DNA of 64,000 nucleotides from Mobilicoccus massiliensis (GCF_000826525.2 NZ_LN651330.1:310001-374000), one strand, 5' to 3'; shown: positions 35,905-45,608, numbered from the stretch's first letter. Notes: generated by a model from the sequence alone, not told the origin. Numbers and translations are program-made.

Positions 35905-37470
35905 GTGACCGTGCCCAGCCCGCATCCGCCCACCCTCACCCGACGCCGATTCGCACAACTCGGCCTCGGTGCTCTCGCGGGCATGGCACTGCCCGGGGTG
36001 GCCGCCTGCTCGGCTCCCTCCTCCGACGCCGTCAACTCTCAACTCGTCCACGGCGCCACCGGTGGCGGACTCAAGGACTCGCTCGACCCGCATTTTCCGG
36101 TGACGATCCCCGACATCGCCCGGGTGCGTCAGCTGTACGAATCGCTCTACCGCTTCACCCCCGGCTACACGATCGAGCCGGCATTGGCCGAGGAGATCAC
36201 GCCCGACGCCGACGGCAGCAGCTGGACGATCCGGCTGCGCGACGGCGTGCGCTTCCACGACGGCCGCACCGTGCACGCCGAGGACGTGCGGGCCAGCCTC
36301 GCCCGGATGCTCGACCCGAAGAACCCCGCCCCGTTCCTCTCCGAACTCGCCCCGCTCGCCGATCTGCAGTCGAGCCGGGTGATGGACGCGCGTACGTTCC
36401 GCCTGGCGCTCGAGGAGCCGTACGCGATCCTCGACCAGATGCTCGCGAACTACTCGGTGGGCATCGTGCCGGCGGACTTCGACCTCGCCCACCCGATCGG
36501 TACCGGCCCCTTCAGGTTCGACATGTTCGTGCCGGGGCAGCGCAGCCGGTTCCTGCGCAACGACGATTACTGGGACCAGCAGGCCGCGTTCGACGAACTC
36601 GTCATCCTCGACTTCAGTGACGACGCGGCCAAGGTCAACGCGCTGCTCGCGGGCCAGGTGCAGACGATCGACAACCTGCCCACCTACCTCGCGGGGGCGA
36701 TCGAGCAGCAGGGCAGCCACACCCTGGTCTCCGAGACCGGGGGATGGGTGCCGTTCACGATCCGCGTCGACGTCAAACCGTTCACCGACGTGCGCGTGCG
36801 CAACGCACTGCGGCTCATCGCCGACCGCGCGCAGATGATCGACCAGGCCCTCGGCGGTTACGGGCGGCTCGCCAACGACCTGTACGCGCCCTTCGACCCC
36901 GCCTACATCGGCGGCGACGTGCCGCAGCGCGAACAGGACATCGATCAGGCGAAGTCGCTGCTCAAGGCCGCCGGCGCCGAGGACCTGCAGATCGAGCTCG
37001 TCACCTCCACCGGCGTGGGCACCGGCAGCGTCGAGGCCGCCAACCTCTTCGCCCAGCACGCCCGCAAGGCGGGGGTGCAGGTACGGGTCAAGAAGGTCGA
37101 CCCGAGCGTCTTCTACGGCGACCAGTACCTCTCGTGGGTGTTCGCGCAGGACTTCTGGAACACCCGGCTCTACCTGCCGCAGGCGGCGAGCTGCGCGATG
37201 CCCAAGTCGCCGTACAACGAGACGCACTTCGCCGACGAGAAGTACATCGGGCTCGTCCGGGCCGCGTTCCGTGAGATGGACGAGGAGCGCCGCAACACCC
37301 TGGTGCAGGACGCGCAGCGCATCGAGTACGAGAGTGGTGGCTACCTCATCTGGGCCTTTCAGAACCAGGTCGACGCGTACGGGCCGTTCATCACCGGGGT
37401 CGAGCCCGCGCGCGAGCAGCCCGTCTCGGCGTTCCGCTTCAACACCTTCCGTCCCGTGGAGAGACGATGA
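35905..37470 (+). CDS. Solute-binding lipoprotein of a peptide/nickel-type ABC importer
   Basis: 521-aa family-5 extracellular solute-binding protein. The N-terminus has a twin-arginine motif (TRRRFAQLGLGAL) and a lipobox (PGVAAC), so it is a Tat-exported lipoprotein anchored outside the membrane. The family-5 core follows: IARVRQLYESLYRFTPG, WTIRLRDGVRFHDGRTVHAEDVRASLARM, HPIGTGPFRFD. GTG start with AAAGGGG 7 nt upstream. Its stop overlaps the first permease start. Family 5 binds oligopeptides, dipeptides, nickel or glycosides; peptide is favoured by the divergent peptidase. Confidence 0.93.
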   Translation: MTVPSPHPPTLTRRRFAQLGLGALAGMALPGVAACSAPSSDAVNSQLVHGATGGGLKDSLDPHFPVTIPDIARVRQLYESLYRFTPGYTIEPALAEEITPDADGSSWTIRLRDGVRFHDGRTVHAEDVRASLARMLDPKNPAPFLSELAPLADLQSSRVMDARTFRLALEEPYAILDQMLANYSVGIVPADFDLAHPIGTGPFRFDMFVPGQRSRFLRNDDYWDQQAAFDELVILDFSDDAAKVNALLAGQVQTIDNLPTYLAGAIEQQGSHTLVSETGGWVPFTIRVDVKPFTDVRVRNALRLIADRAQMIDQALGGYGRLANDLYAPFDPAYIGGDVPQREQDIDQAKSLLKAAGAEDLQIELVTSTGVGTGSVEAANLFAQHARKAGVQVRVKKVDPSVFYGDQYLSWVFAQDFWNTRLYLPQAASCAMPKSPYNETHFADEKYIGLVRAAFREMDEERRNTLVQDAQRIEYESGGYLIWAFQNQVDAYGPFITGVEPAREQPVSAFRFNTFRPVERR

Positions 37471-38555
37471 GCGACACCGGCGCGCGACCACCCACGACGA
37501 GCCGGGCCGCAGACGCCCTCGGTGTCGAGCTCGCTCCCGCCGAGGCGGGGGATCGTCCCGCGCGCCGCACGCGTGCCCGGACGGCGGGCAGGGCCTGGAC
37601 GTCGTGGCTCCTGCGACGCGTGGGGCTCGCGGTGCTCACGCTGTTCGTCGTCTCGCTCATCGTCTTCTTCGCCACCTCGGCGCTCGGAGACCCGGTGCGC
37701 GCGATCCTCGGCAAGGACTACGCGGTGAGCCCGGAGCGGGTCGCGGCGATCAGCGCCACCCTGCATCTCGATCAACCCCTGTGGCAGCGCTACCTCATCT
37801 GGCTCGGTGGGCTGCTGCGCGGCGATCTCGGCACGTCGGTCGCGAGCAACCTGCCGGTGAGCGAGCTCATCGGCACACGCGTGCTCAACAGTGCGTTCCT
37901 CGTGCTGCTCGTCGCGATCGCCATGATCCCGCTGTCGCTGCTCGGAGCGCTGTTCTGCGCGAGCCGGCGCGGGCGGGCGGCCGACTCCGTCGTCCAGGTG
38001 ATCGCCCTCGCCCTCGCGGGCGTCCCGGAGTTCGTCACCGGCATCCTGCTCGTCGCGGTGTTCTCCACGACGGTGTTCCACCTGTTCCCGGCCGTGACCG
38101 TCCTTCCGGTCGGAGTGATGCCGTGGCAGAGCCCGATGTCGCTCGTGCTGCCGGTCGCGACGCTCGTGCTCGCGATCACCCCCTACCTCGTGCGCATCCT
38201 GCGCTCGACGATGCTCGAGGCGCTCGACTCCGACTACGCCGAGCTCGCCCGGCTCAAGGGGGTGCCCGAGGGCCGGGTGCTGCGCCACCACGTGCTCCCC
38301 AACACCGTCGTGCCGACGGTGCAGGTCACGGCCCTCCAGCTCGGATGGCTCGTCGGCGGCATCGTGCTCATCGAGTACCTCTTCAACTACCCGGGCATCG
38401 GGGCGATGCTCGTGGACTCGGTGCGCAACTCCGACTTCCCGATGGTGCAGGCACTGACGATGATCATCGCCGCCGCGTACGTGCTCGTGAACCTCGCCGC
38501 CGACGTGCTCTCGATCTTGCTGCTGCCGCGGGCGCGAACGGGGATGACGGCATGA
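37467..38555 (+). CDS. ABC importer permease, DppB/OppB type
   Basis: 362-aa integral membrane protein with six hydrophobic helices. It has the DppB N-terminal layout (RVGLAVLTLFVVSLIVFF, then AILGKDYAVSPERVAAISATLHLDQPLWQRYLIWLGGLLRGDLGTS). The EAA loop that contacts the ATPase is YAELARLKGVPEGRVLRHHVLPN. The first ~45 residues are a hydrophilic extension absent from E. coli DppB. ATGA overlaps exist on both sides, indicating one operon. Confidence 0.94.
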   Translation: MSDTGARPPTTSRAADALGVELAPAEAGDRPARRTRARTAGRAWTSWLLRRVGLAVLTLFVVSLIVFFATSALGDPVRAILGKDYAVSPERVAAISATLHLDQPLWQRYLIWLGGLLRGDLGTSVASNLPVSELIGTRVLNSAFLVLLVAIAMIPLSLLGALFCASRRGRAADSVVQVIALALAGVPEFVTGILLVAVFSTTVFHLFPAVTVLPVGVMPWQSPMSLVLPVATLVLAITPYLVRILRSTMLEALDSDYAELARLKGVPEGRVLRHHVLPNTVVPTVQVTALQLGWLVGGIVLIEYLFNYPGIGAMLVDSVRNSDFPMVQALTMIIAAAYVLVNLAADVLSILLLPRARTGMTA

Positions 38556-39370
38556 GCCGGGCGGCGGGGGTGCTGCGCGACCCCAGGATCCTCATCGGCG
38601 GCGTGCTCACGCTGCTCGTCGTGCTCCTCGCGCTGGTCGGGCCGTGGATCGCGCCGTACGGCGAGCAGCAGATCGTCGGTCGGCCGTTCACGATGTCGGG
38701 CTCGTTCCTCGGCACCGACTACCTCGGGCAGGACGTGTGGAGCCGGCTGTTGTACGGCGGTCGGTCGGTCCTGCTCATCTCGGTGCTCGCCACCGTGCTC
38801 GGCGTGGTCGGCGGCATGATCGCCGGGGTCGTCGCGGCGTACGCGGGCGGGTGGATCGACGAGGTCGTCATGCGTCTCGGCGACGTGCTCCTCGCGTTCC
38901 CCCAGATCCTGCTGGCCCTCGTCGTGCTCTCGGCGGTGTCGCAGCCGACGTGGTGGATGATCGTCGTCCTCGTCGCCCTCGCGCACGTTCCCCGGGTGGC
39001 CCGGGTGACCCGCGGCGTCGCGCTCACCTACGTCGGCCGCGACTTCGTCGCCGCCGCCGAGGCGATGGGGGAGTCACGCCTGCGCATCGCGATCTTCGAG
39101 CTCGGTCCCAACCTCGTCGTGCCGTTGCTCGCCGAGGCCGGGCTGCGGCTCACGTACTCGATCGGCATGGTCGCCGGCATCGGGTTCCTCGGATTCGCCA
39201 CCGACCCGGGCGCGGCGGACTGGGGGCAGATGACCAACGAGAACCGCCTCGCGCTGCTCGTCCAACCCTGGGGGATCCTCGCGCCGGTCATCGTCATCGC
39301 GGTGTTCACGATCGGTACGAACCTCATCGCCGACGGCATCGGCGAACGCGCCGCCAAGGGGACGTCATGA
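38552..39370 (+). CDS. ABC importer permease, DppC/OppC type
   Basis: 272-aa second permease. DppC features are HxLGTDxxGxDVxSRLLYGGRxSL-like FLGTDYLGQDVWSRLLYGG, six helices, and the EAA loop VAAAEAMGESRLRIAIFELGPN. The conserved GFLGFATDPGAADWGQM segment follows. It forms the transmembrane heterodimer with the upstream permease. ATGA overlaps at both ends. Confidence 0.94.
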   Translation: MSRAAGVLRDPRILIGGVLTLLVVLLALVGPWIAPYGEQQIVGRPFTMSGSFLGTDYLGQDVWSRLLYGGRSVLLISVLATVLGVVGGMIAGVVAAYAGGWIDEVVMRLGDVLLAFPQILLALVVLSAVSQPTWWMIVVLVALAHVPRVARVTRGVALTYVGRDFVAAAEAMGESRLRIAIFELGPNLVVPLLAEAGLRLTYSIGMVAGIGFLGFATDPGAADWGQMTNENRLALLVQPWGILAPVIVIAVFTIGTNLIADGIGERAAKGTS

Positions 39371-41313
39371 CCGGCACGCCGATCGACACATCGACCCGCC
39401 CCCAGGGCATCGAGCCCGTCTGCGTCGTCTCCGGACTCGCGATCGGACTCACCGGCAGCGGCGCCGACGTCGTCGACGGGTTCGATCTCACGCTCGTCCC
39501 GGGTGAGATCGTCGGGCTCGTCGGCGAATCCGGTTCGGGCAAGACGACCTCCGGCACGGCGTTGCTCGGGTACGCCCGCCCCGGCGCGCAGATCACCGGC
39601 GGCGACATCGACATCGCGGGCCACGACGTGCGAGAGCTCGACGCCGCGGCCGTGCGCAGGATCCGTGGGGTCGACATCGGTTACGTCCCGCAGGACCCGA
39701 GCTCGGCCCTCAACCCGGCCCACCGCATCGGGGCGCAACTGCGCGAGCTGCTCGACCTGAACGACCTCGGCACCGCCGCCGAGCGCGAGGCCGCGATCCG
39801 CGCGATCCTCCCCGAGGTCGGTCTGCCGAACGACGATGAGTTCCTGCGCCGCTACCCCCACCAACTCTCCGGCGGGCAGGTGCAACGCGTCGCGTTGGCG
39901 ATGGTGTTCCTGCCTCGGCCCAAGGTGCTCGTGCTCGACGAGCCGACGACCGGCCTCGACGTGACGACGCAGGGGATGGTGCTCGCCACCCTCGCCGACC
40001 TCTGCCACCGCTACGAGGTGGCCGCGCTCTACGTCACCCACGACCTCGCGGTCGTCTCCTCGATCGCCGACCGGGTCGCGGTGATGTACGCCGGGCGCAT
40101 CGTCGAACGGGGGCCCGCCCGAGCGATCTTCGAGGCGCCTTCGCACCCGTACACGCGAGCGTTGCTGCGGGCGATCCCGCGGCTCCACGCCCCCGTACGG
40201 CTCGAGGGCATCGCGGGTCGCACGCCGCCACCGGGCTCGCGGCCGTCGGGGTGCCGGTTCCACGACCGGTGCGAGTTCGCGATCGACGAGTGCGCCCGGG
40301 TCGATCCACCGCCCGTCGTCGTCGGCCCCGACCACGAGTCGGCGTGCCTGCGCACCGACGCCCTGCCGACGTGGGATCCGCGCGACCGCATCGCGTACGA
40401 CACCGACCCGACGGCGAAGCGCGACATCGTGCTCGCGGTGCGCGACCTCGACGTGCACTACGGCAGCACGCACGTCGTGCACGACGTCGCATTCGACGTC
40501 GCGGTGCGCGAGGTCGTCGCCCTCGTCGGCGAGTCCGGTTCGGGCAAGACGACGATCTCGCGATGCGTCGCCGGGCTGCACGACCAGTGGGACGGCGAGA
40601 TCGCCTACCGGGGGCAGCGGCTCGTCACCGGGGTTCGTCGGCGGACGCGCGAGCAGCGACGGTGCGTGCAGTACGTGTTCCAGAATCCGTACGGCTCGCT
40701 CAACCCACGGCGCACCGTCGAGCAGATCCTCACCCGCCCGCTCGAGATCTTCGGCATCGCCCACGGTCGCGACGCGCGGGAACGGGTCGCAGAACTGCTC
40801 GACGCCGTGCAACTGCGTGAGTCGACCATGCGGCTGCGCGCCGGCGGCCTGTCCGGCGGCGAGCGTCAACGGGTCGCGATCGCGCGGGCGCTCGCCGCAC
40901 AACCCGAAGTGCTCGTGTGCGACGAGATCACCTCGGCGCTCGACGTGTCGATCCAGGCGTCGATCGTCGACCTCCTCACCCGCATCAAGAACGAACGCGG
41001 CCTCGCGATGCTCTTCGTCACCCACGACCTGCCGCTCGTGCGCACGATCGCCGATCGCGTGCTCGTCCTGCGCGACGGCCGCGTCGTCGAATCCGGGCTC
41101 ACCGCACAGGTTCTCGATCATCCGCGGGAGGAGTACACCCAGGCCCTGCTCGCCAACACCCCCACGCTGGCCGACGACGTCGAGGCCGGGCGGGACCGGG
41201 ACGCGGCAGGTGCGTCGACGACTCGGGCGGCCGGCGCGCGCGGGGTGTCCTCGGGCTCGGACTCCGTGATCGGGCGGCTGCTGCGCCGCATTCGTCCGAC
41301 CCGTCGGGGTTGA
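39367..41313 (+). CDS. ABC importer ATPase with two nucleotide-binding domains (DppD-DppF fusion)
   Basis: 648-aa cytoplasmic energy subunit. Domain 1 (~15-330): Walker A GESGSGKTT, signature LSGGQ, Walker B VLVLDEPT. It ends with the oligopeptide/dipeptide C-terminal zinc-like cysteine region (GCRFHDRCEFAIDEC...ESACLR). Domain 2 (~355-600): Walker A GESGSGKTT, signature LSGGE, Walker B VLVCDEIT. Both halves of the dimer are thus made in one polypeptide, as in many actinobacterial peptide importers. The last 40 residues are basic and probably disordered. It is the last gene of the operon. Confidence 0.94.
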   Translation: MTGTPIDTSTRPQGIEPVCVVSGLAIGLTGSGADVVDGFDLTLVPGEIVGLVGESGSGKTTSGTALLGYARPGAQITGGDIDIAGHDVRELDAAAVRRIRGVDIGYVPQDPSSALNPAHRIGAQLRELLDLNDLGTAAEREAAIRAILPEVGLPNDDEFLRRYPHQLSGGQVQRVALAMVFLPRPKVLVLDEPTTGLDVTTQGMVLATLADLCHRYEVAALYVTHDLAVVSSIADRVAVMYAGRIVERGPARAIFEAPSHPYTRALLRAIPRLHAPVRLEGIAGRTPPPGSRPSGCRFHDRCEFAIDECARVDPPPVVVGPDHESACLRTDALPTWDPRDRIAYDTDPTAKRDIVLAVRDLDVHYGSTHVVHDVAFDVAVREVVALVGESGSGKTTISRCVAGLHDQWDGEIAYRGQRLVTGVRRRTREQRRCVQYVFQNPYGSLNPRRTVEQILTRPLEIFGIAHGRDARERVAELLDAVQLRESTMRLRAGGLSGGERQRVAIARALAAQPEVLVCDEITSALDVSIQASIVDLLTRIKNERGLAMLFVTHDLPLVRTIADRVLVLRDGRVVESGLTAQVLDHPREEYTQALLANTPTLADDVEAGRDRDAAGASTTRAAGARGVSSGSDSVIGRLLRRIRPTRRG

Positions 41314-41377
41314 GCGGGGTCAGGCCGTTCGACCGCCGGCCTTCACGACGGGCTCCGACGACGGCGGCGAGGGGCCG

Positions 41378-43141
41378 TCAGCTCGCGTCGGCCACGAGTG
41401 CGGCGAGTCGGGAGGCGCCCTCGCCGATCGCTCGTGCGAAGTCCTCGATGTCCCCCTCCCGCGCGGCCCCGTGATTGAGGACGAACTCGAACTCCGCGCC
41501 GTTCTCGCGGCGGCTGTAACCGATGCCGATGCCGCCTTCGGATGTCGGGGCGAAGGCGTACCGGGCGATCTGCCCGTCGGCCCCCAGCGAGGTCGTCGAG
41601 AGGAAGTCGGTGGTGAGGCGCCGGTAGCCCGTGTCCTCGAAGAGCTCTGGCGACGCGCCCAGCTCGGCCGACTCGATCCGCAGGCCGAGCAGGTGCCGGT
41701 CGATGCCGTCGCCCTTCTTGCACTCGACGATGCGGCGTTTGTGCGCGGCGAGCGCGTCGTGGAGGTGGGCCGGGGTGGCGTCGCCGTCGATGAGGGCTCG
41801 TGCGAGCGCGACGGCCTGCGGGGTGACCGGTCGCATCGTCTCGGTGCGTCCCGCCTGGTACTCGCGCATGTCGACGGACTCGTACGTGCTGCGCACCCGG
41901 CCGTACGCGCGCAGCTGGGCGTAGAGGATGACGAACTGCTGCATCGCGTCGGTGGACAGTCGCAGGGTGTCGGACGTGATCGCCGGAACGCGGACGACAC
42001 GCACGCGACATCGTTCGGCGGCCGCGACGTACTCCGCGACATCCGCGGCGATGCGCTCGCGGACGTCGTCGGTGAGACGCCACGTGAGGCGTTCGGGTGC
42101 GACGGAGCTCGGGCCGCCGTCTGCCGGCCGGGAGGTGTCGCCTGATGAGTCGTCGCCTGATGAGTCCTCCGGGAGATCGTCGAGGCCCTGGGCCATCGCG
42201 ATGACGCTCTGCAGGGTGCCGCCGTCGGCGACGGTGTGCTCGATGTGCATGCCGACGAAGTCGTCGACGAGACACGGTACGTACGTGACGGGTTTGTACG
42301 GCCACGTCAGGCCGTACGCGAAGGCCGTGTCCCGGAGGTGGTCCTCAGGGGCCTCGGACTCGTCGACGAGCGCGAGCACGAACAACGCGTGGACGAGCCG
42401 GTCGTACACCTCCGCGTTGTGGGGGTCGGTGAGGATCTCGGCCTCGTACGCCGCCGCGCGATCGCTGCCGAGGTAGGACCAGGCGGAGAACGGCAGTCTC
42501 GATGCCTGGGCGTCGGCCGGCGCATCATCGGTGTCGGTGAGGACCGCCTCGAGTGCGTCCCGCAGCGTCGCGAGTGGAACCGCCCGCCCGGTGTCGTCGC
42601 TGATCGGGACGGCGTAGGCGCGTCCGGCGTGCATGACGAGGATCTCCCGCCGGGCCGGATCGGCACTGCCGGCGACGATCTCGTCCTGACCGGCGCGGGG
42701 CCGACGGATTCCCCCGGCCAGGTAGCTCCACTGCTGCATGCAGAGCGACTCGCCGCGTGGGGAGACGAGCGGCTCGATCTCTCCGCGGAGGTGGTCGAGG
42801 TGGACGCGCGCGAGCCGGTGGGCGAGACCCGCGGCGCGCTCGACACCGGAATCCCGCTCGGGCCAGGTGAGTTCGAACCCGACGTTGCTCGTCAGCGTGA
42901 GGGGGGTGCGGCCCCCGAGGTAGGCGGCGAACCACAGCTCGGTGAGCCAGCTCGCGCCGGTCTCGTTCTGCTCCGCGGCCTGCCGCTCGAGCACCTCCTG
43001 AGCGGCCGGGCCGTCGTGCTCGGCGAACCGCTCGACGACCTGAGCGGTGCGCGCCACCTCCTCCGCCGTGAGCAGCGGACGCACGTACTCCTCGAAGCGC
43101 GCCAGAGTCTGCGCCAACGGGGGGACGGGCAGGTACGTCAT
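41378..43141 (-). CDS. Choline/carnitine O-acyltransferase-like protein
   Basis: 587 aa, close to the usual length of the carnitine/choline acyltransferase family, which moves acyl groups between CoA and carnitine or choline. It begins LPVPPLAQTLARFEEYVRPLLT, like the family start (P-x-P-L-x-x-T-L-x-x-Y). The active-site region reads GMHIEHTVADGGTL, with His302 as the likely catalytic base (His299 nearby). CKKGDGIDRHLLGL matches the conserved segment before the CoA site, and STTSLG the STS motif. The FAPTSEGGIGIGYSRREN stretch resembles the late family motif. A short repeat encodes DDSSGDDSSGD near residue 330. The enzyme is uncommon in bacteria. It is convergent with the ABC importer. Confidence 0.85.
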   Translation of the reverse strand: MTYLPVPPLAQTLARFEEYVRPLLTAEEVARTAQVVERFAEHDGPAAQEVLERQAAEQNETGASWLTELWFAAYLGGRTPLTLTSNVGFELTWPERDSGVERAAGLAHRLARVHLDHLRGEIEPLVSPRGESLCMQQWSYLAGGIRRPRAGQDEIVAGSADPARREILVMHAGRAYAVPISDDTGRAVPLATLRDALEAVLTDTDDAPADAQASRLPFSAWSYLGSDRAAAYEAEILTDPHNAEVYDRLVHALFVLALVDESEAPEDHLRDTAFAYGLTWPYKPVTYVPCLVDDFVGMHIEHTVADGGTLQSVIAMAQGLDDLPEDSSGDDSSGDTSRPADGGPSSVAPERLTWRLTDDVRERIAADVAEYVAAAERCRVRVVRVPAITSDTLRLSTDAMQQFVILYAQLRAYGRVRSTYESVDMREYQAGRTETMRPVTPQAVALARALIDGDATPAHLHDALAAHKRRIVECKKGDGIDRHLLGLRIESAELGASPELFEDTGYRRLTTDFLSTTSLGADGQIARYAFAPTSEGGIGIGYSRRENGAEFEFVLNHGAAREGDIEDFARAIGEGASRLAALVADAS

Positions 43142-43156
43142 GGCGGTCCTTGCGTC

Positions 43157-43228
43157 GTGGTCATGGTCGCGTTGTGGTCATGGTCGTCGTCGCGTCGTGC
43201 TCATCCTCGCGTGTCTCATCCTCGCGTG
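43157..43228. repeat. Two short tandem repeats in an intergenic region
   Basis: GTGGTCATGGTCG occurs at 43157-43169 and 43174-43186 (period 17), and CTCATCCTCGCGTG at 43200-43213 and 43215-43228 (period 15). They lie just upstream of the acyltransferase start on one side and before the gene at 43368 on the other. Confidence 0.65.
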
Positions 43229-43367
43229 CCGGAGACCCTGCGACCGGCGGAGCGCGCCGCTCGATCGGCCCGGCCTCGAAGCGGACGGACTGATCCGGCA
43301 CGGGAGACCAGCACGGGGTGCATGCGCTCGCGTTGTGACCGGGCCGAGGTCGGGCCATGCTCGGGGC

Positions 43368-43730
43368 ATGGTCGATTACACGCTGAACAAGGACGCCGTC
43401 CGTCACTGTCGCGAGCTCATCGACGCGGGCAAATACGAACTGGGGGGCTCCTGGTCCAAGGAGAACCCGAGCGCGAAACAGGGCGACGACTACATCGACA
43501 AGCACGGCTGGCACGACTACGGCCTCTGGCATCTCGGCCTCGTCGACGGCGCGAACGACGAGACGAAGAAGCGGTACGGGTTCCCGTACGGGGACTTCGA
43601 GAAGGTGGATCGGGCCGGGCTGGCCGCGGCCGCCGAGCGCGCCGGCCAGAACGATCACGCGGAGATCGAACGCGCCGCTCACGAGTTGCTCGAGCATCTC
43701 CACGACGTCGCCGGTGACCGCGAGGACTGA
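43368..43730 (+). CDS. Small hypothetical protein, Trp/His/Tyr-rich
   Basis: 120-aa soluble protein that I do not assign to a family. It begins MVDYTLNKDAVRHCRELIDAGKYELGGSWSKENPSAKQGDDYIDKHGW and ends in an amphipathic helix rich in Glu and His (HAEIERAAHELLEHLHDVAG). No signal peptide or membrane helix. Codon use is normal. It is divergent from the acyltransferase and convergent with XPB. Confidence 0.75.
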   Translation: MVDYTLNKDAVRHCRELIDAGKYELGGSWSKENPSAKQGDDYIDKHGWHDYGLWHLGLVDGANDETKKRYGFPYGDFEKVDRAGLAAAAERAGQNDHAEIERAAHELLEHLHDVAGDRED

Positions 43731-43765
43731 CCGGGCGCTGCCGAGGCGGTCTGCGCCGGCCCGTC

Positions 43766-45457
43766 TCAGCGCGGCGCGTGCAGGTCGTCGGCGTCGATGA
43801 TGCGGTACGCGTACCCCTGCTCGGCGAGGAATCGCTGGCGGTGCGCGGCGAAGTCGGCGTCGACGGTGTCGCGCGTGACGATCGTGTAGAAGTGCGCGGC
43901 GCGGCCGTCGCCCTTGGGGCGCAGCACCCGGCCGAGGCGTTGGGCCTCCTCCTGGCGTGAGCCGAACGTGCCGCTCACCTGGATCGCGACGGACGCCTCG
44001 GGCAGGTCCACCGAGAAGTTCGCGACCTTGCTCACGACGAGGCGGTCGATCTCGCCCGTGCGGAACGCCTCGAAGAGCTGCGTGCGCTGTTTCACGGTGG
44101 TCTGTCCGGTGATGATCGGCGCGTCGAGGCGGGCCGCGATCGCCTCGAGCTGGTCGAGGTACTGGCCGATGACGATGGTCGGCTCGCCGGGGTGACGCGT
44201 GAGGAGGCTCTCGGCGATGCGCTCCTTGGCCGGGGTGCACGACGCGAGCCGGTAGCGGTCCTCGGGGTCGGCGGTCGCGTAGGCCATCCGCTCGCCCTCG
44301 GTGAGGGCGACGCGCACCTCGACGCAGTCGGCGGGAGCGATGTAGCCCTGGGCCTCGATCTCCTTCCACGGCGCGTCGAAACGCTTGGGGCCGATGAGGG
44401 AGAACACGTCCTGCTCACGGCCGTCCTCACGCACGAGGGTCGCGGTGAGCCCGAGCCGCCGCCGGGCCTGGAGGTCGGCCGTCATCCGGAAGATCGGCGC
44501 GGGCAGCAGGTGCACCTCGTCGTAGACGACGAGCCCCCAGTCGCGGGCGTCGAGCAGGTCGAGGTGGGGGTACGCGCCCTTCCGCCTCGTCGTCAGCACC
44601 TGGTAGGTCGCGATGGTGACCGGACGGATCTCCTTCTTGGCGCCGGAGTACTCGCCGATCTCGTTCTCGGTGAGGGTCGTTCGGCGCAGCAGTTCGTCCC
44701 GCCACTGCCGTGCCGAGACGGTGTTGGTCACGAGCACGAGGGTCGTCGCCTGGGCGCGTGCCATGGCGCCCGCGCCGACCAGCGTCTTGCCGGCCCCGCA
44801 GGGGAGGACGACGACGCCGGAGCCGCCGTGCCAGAACCCGTCGATCGCCTGCTCCTGGTAGGGGCGCAGGGCCCAGTCGTCGGTGCGCAGGTCGATCGGG
44901 TGGGCCTCGCCGTCGACGTGTCCCGCGCGGTCCTCGGCCGGCCAGCCGAGCTTGAGCAGCTCCTGCTTGAGCCGGCCGCGTTCGCTCGGGTGGACGACGA
45001 CGGTGAGATCGTCGAGACGATCCCCGACGAGGGGTCGGATCCGCTTGTGCTTGAGCACCTCTTCGAGCACCGGCCGGTCGGTCGTGCGCAGGACGAGCCG
45101 GCCGGCGGCGGCGCCGGCGAGGCGGGTGCCGAGCCCACTCTCGTCGGGCGCGGCGTTCTCCTGCTCGAGCGTGAGACGCCCGTAGCGGTCCATGGTGTCG
45201 GCGACGTCGACGAGCAGCGAATGCGGCACCGGATACCGGCTGTGGGTGACGAGGGCGTCGACCACCTGCTCGGCGTCGAACCCGGCGGCCCGCGCGTTCC
45301 ACAGGCCCAGCGACGTCACCCGGTAGGTGTGCACGTGCTCAGGAGCGCGTTCCAACTCGGCGAACGGCGCGATGGCCCGCCGCGCGGCGGTGGCGTCGTC
45401 GTGATCCACCTCGAGCAGCAGCGTCTTGTCGCTCTGGACGATGAGGGCTCCGGGCAC
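43766..45457 (-). CDS. DNA repair helicase XPB, bacterial type
   Basis: 563-aa superfamily-2 3'-to-5' DNA helicase, homologous to eukaryotic XPB/Rad25. The N-terminal ~190 residues are the damage-recognition-like region (LIVQSDKTLLLEVDHDDA start). Walker A is LPCGAGKTL, motif II is DEVH, motif III is LTATL (RRLGLTATLVREDG), and motif VI is EAQRLGRVLRPKGDG. The family RED residues appear in LVREDGREQ. The start is GTG without a clear ribosome-binding site, and a 10-bp inverted repeat lies 9 bases upstream. Its usual partner, the helicase-associated gene, is at 50355-52607. Confidence 0.95.
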   Translation of the reverse strand: MPGALIVQSDKTLLLEVDHDDATAARRAIAPFAELERAPEHVHTYRVTSLGLWNARAAGFDAEQVVDALVTHSRYPVPHSLLVDVADTMDRYGRLTLEQENAAPDESGLGTRLAGAAAGRLVLRTTDRPVLEEVLKHKRIRPLVGDRLDDLTVVVHPSERGRLKQELLKLGWPAEDRAGHVDGEAHPIDLRTDDWALRPYQEQAIDGFWHGGSGVVVLPCGAGKTLVGAGAMARAQATTLVLVTNTVSARQWRDELLRRTTLTENEIGEYSGAKKEIRPVTIATYQVLTTRRKGAYPHLDLLDARDWGLVVYDEVHLLPAPIFRMTADLQARRRLGLTATLVREDGREQDVFSLIGPKRFDAPWKEIEAQGYIAPADCVEVRVALTEGERMAYATADPEDRYRLASCTPAKERIAESLLTRHPGEPTIVIGQYLDQLEAIAARLDAPIITGQTTVKQRTQLFEAFRTGEIDRLVVSKVANFSVDLPEASVAIQVSGTFGSRQEEAQRLGRVLRPKGDGRAAHFYTIVTRDTVDADFAAHRQRFLAEQGYAYRIIDADDLHAPR

Positions 45458-45465
45458 GAGAGGTC

Positions 45466-45490
45466 ACAACGCCCGGCGATCGGGCGTTGT
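45466..45490. promoter_or_regulatory. 10-bp inverted repeat in front of the XPB gene
   Basis: ACAACGCCCG (45466-45475) and its complement (45481-45490) with a 5-nt loop lie 9-33 bases upstream of the XPB GTG start, where a ribosome-binding site would be expected. It could be an operator or an mRNA hairpin that limits translation. Confidence 0.4.
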
Positions 45491-45608
45491 TCCGCGAGGC
45501 GGTCGTTCGGCGGCCGACGACATTCGTCCTCGCACCACGAGAAGGGTTGTCCGTGGGGTGCGACATGATGTCGAGGAGTCGATGAGTCGAGGCACGAGGA
45601 GGAGCACG

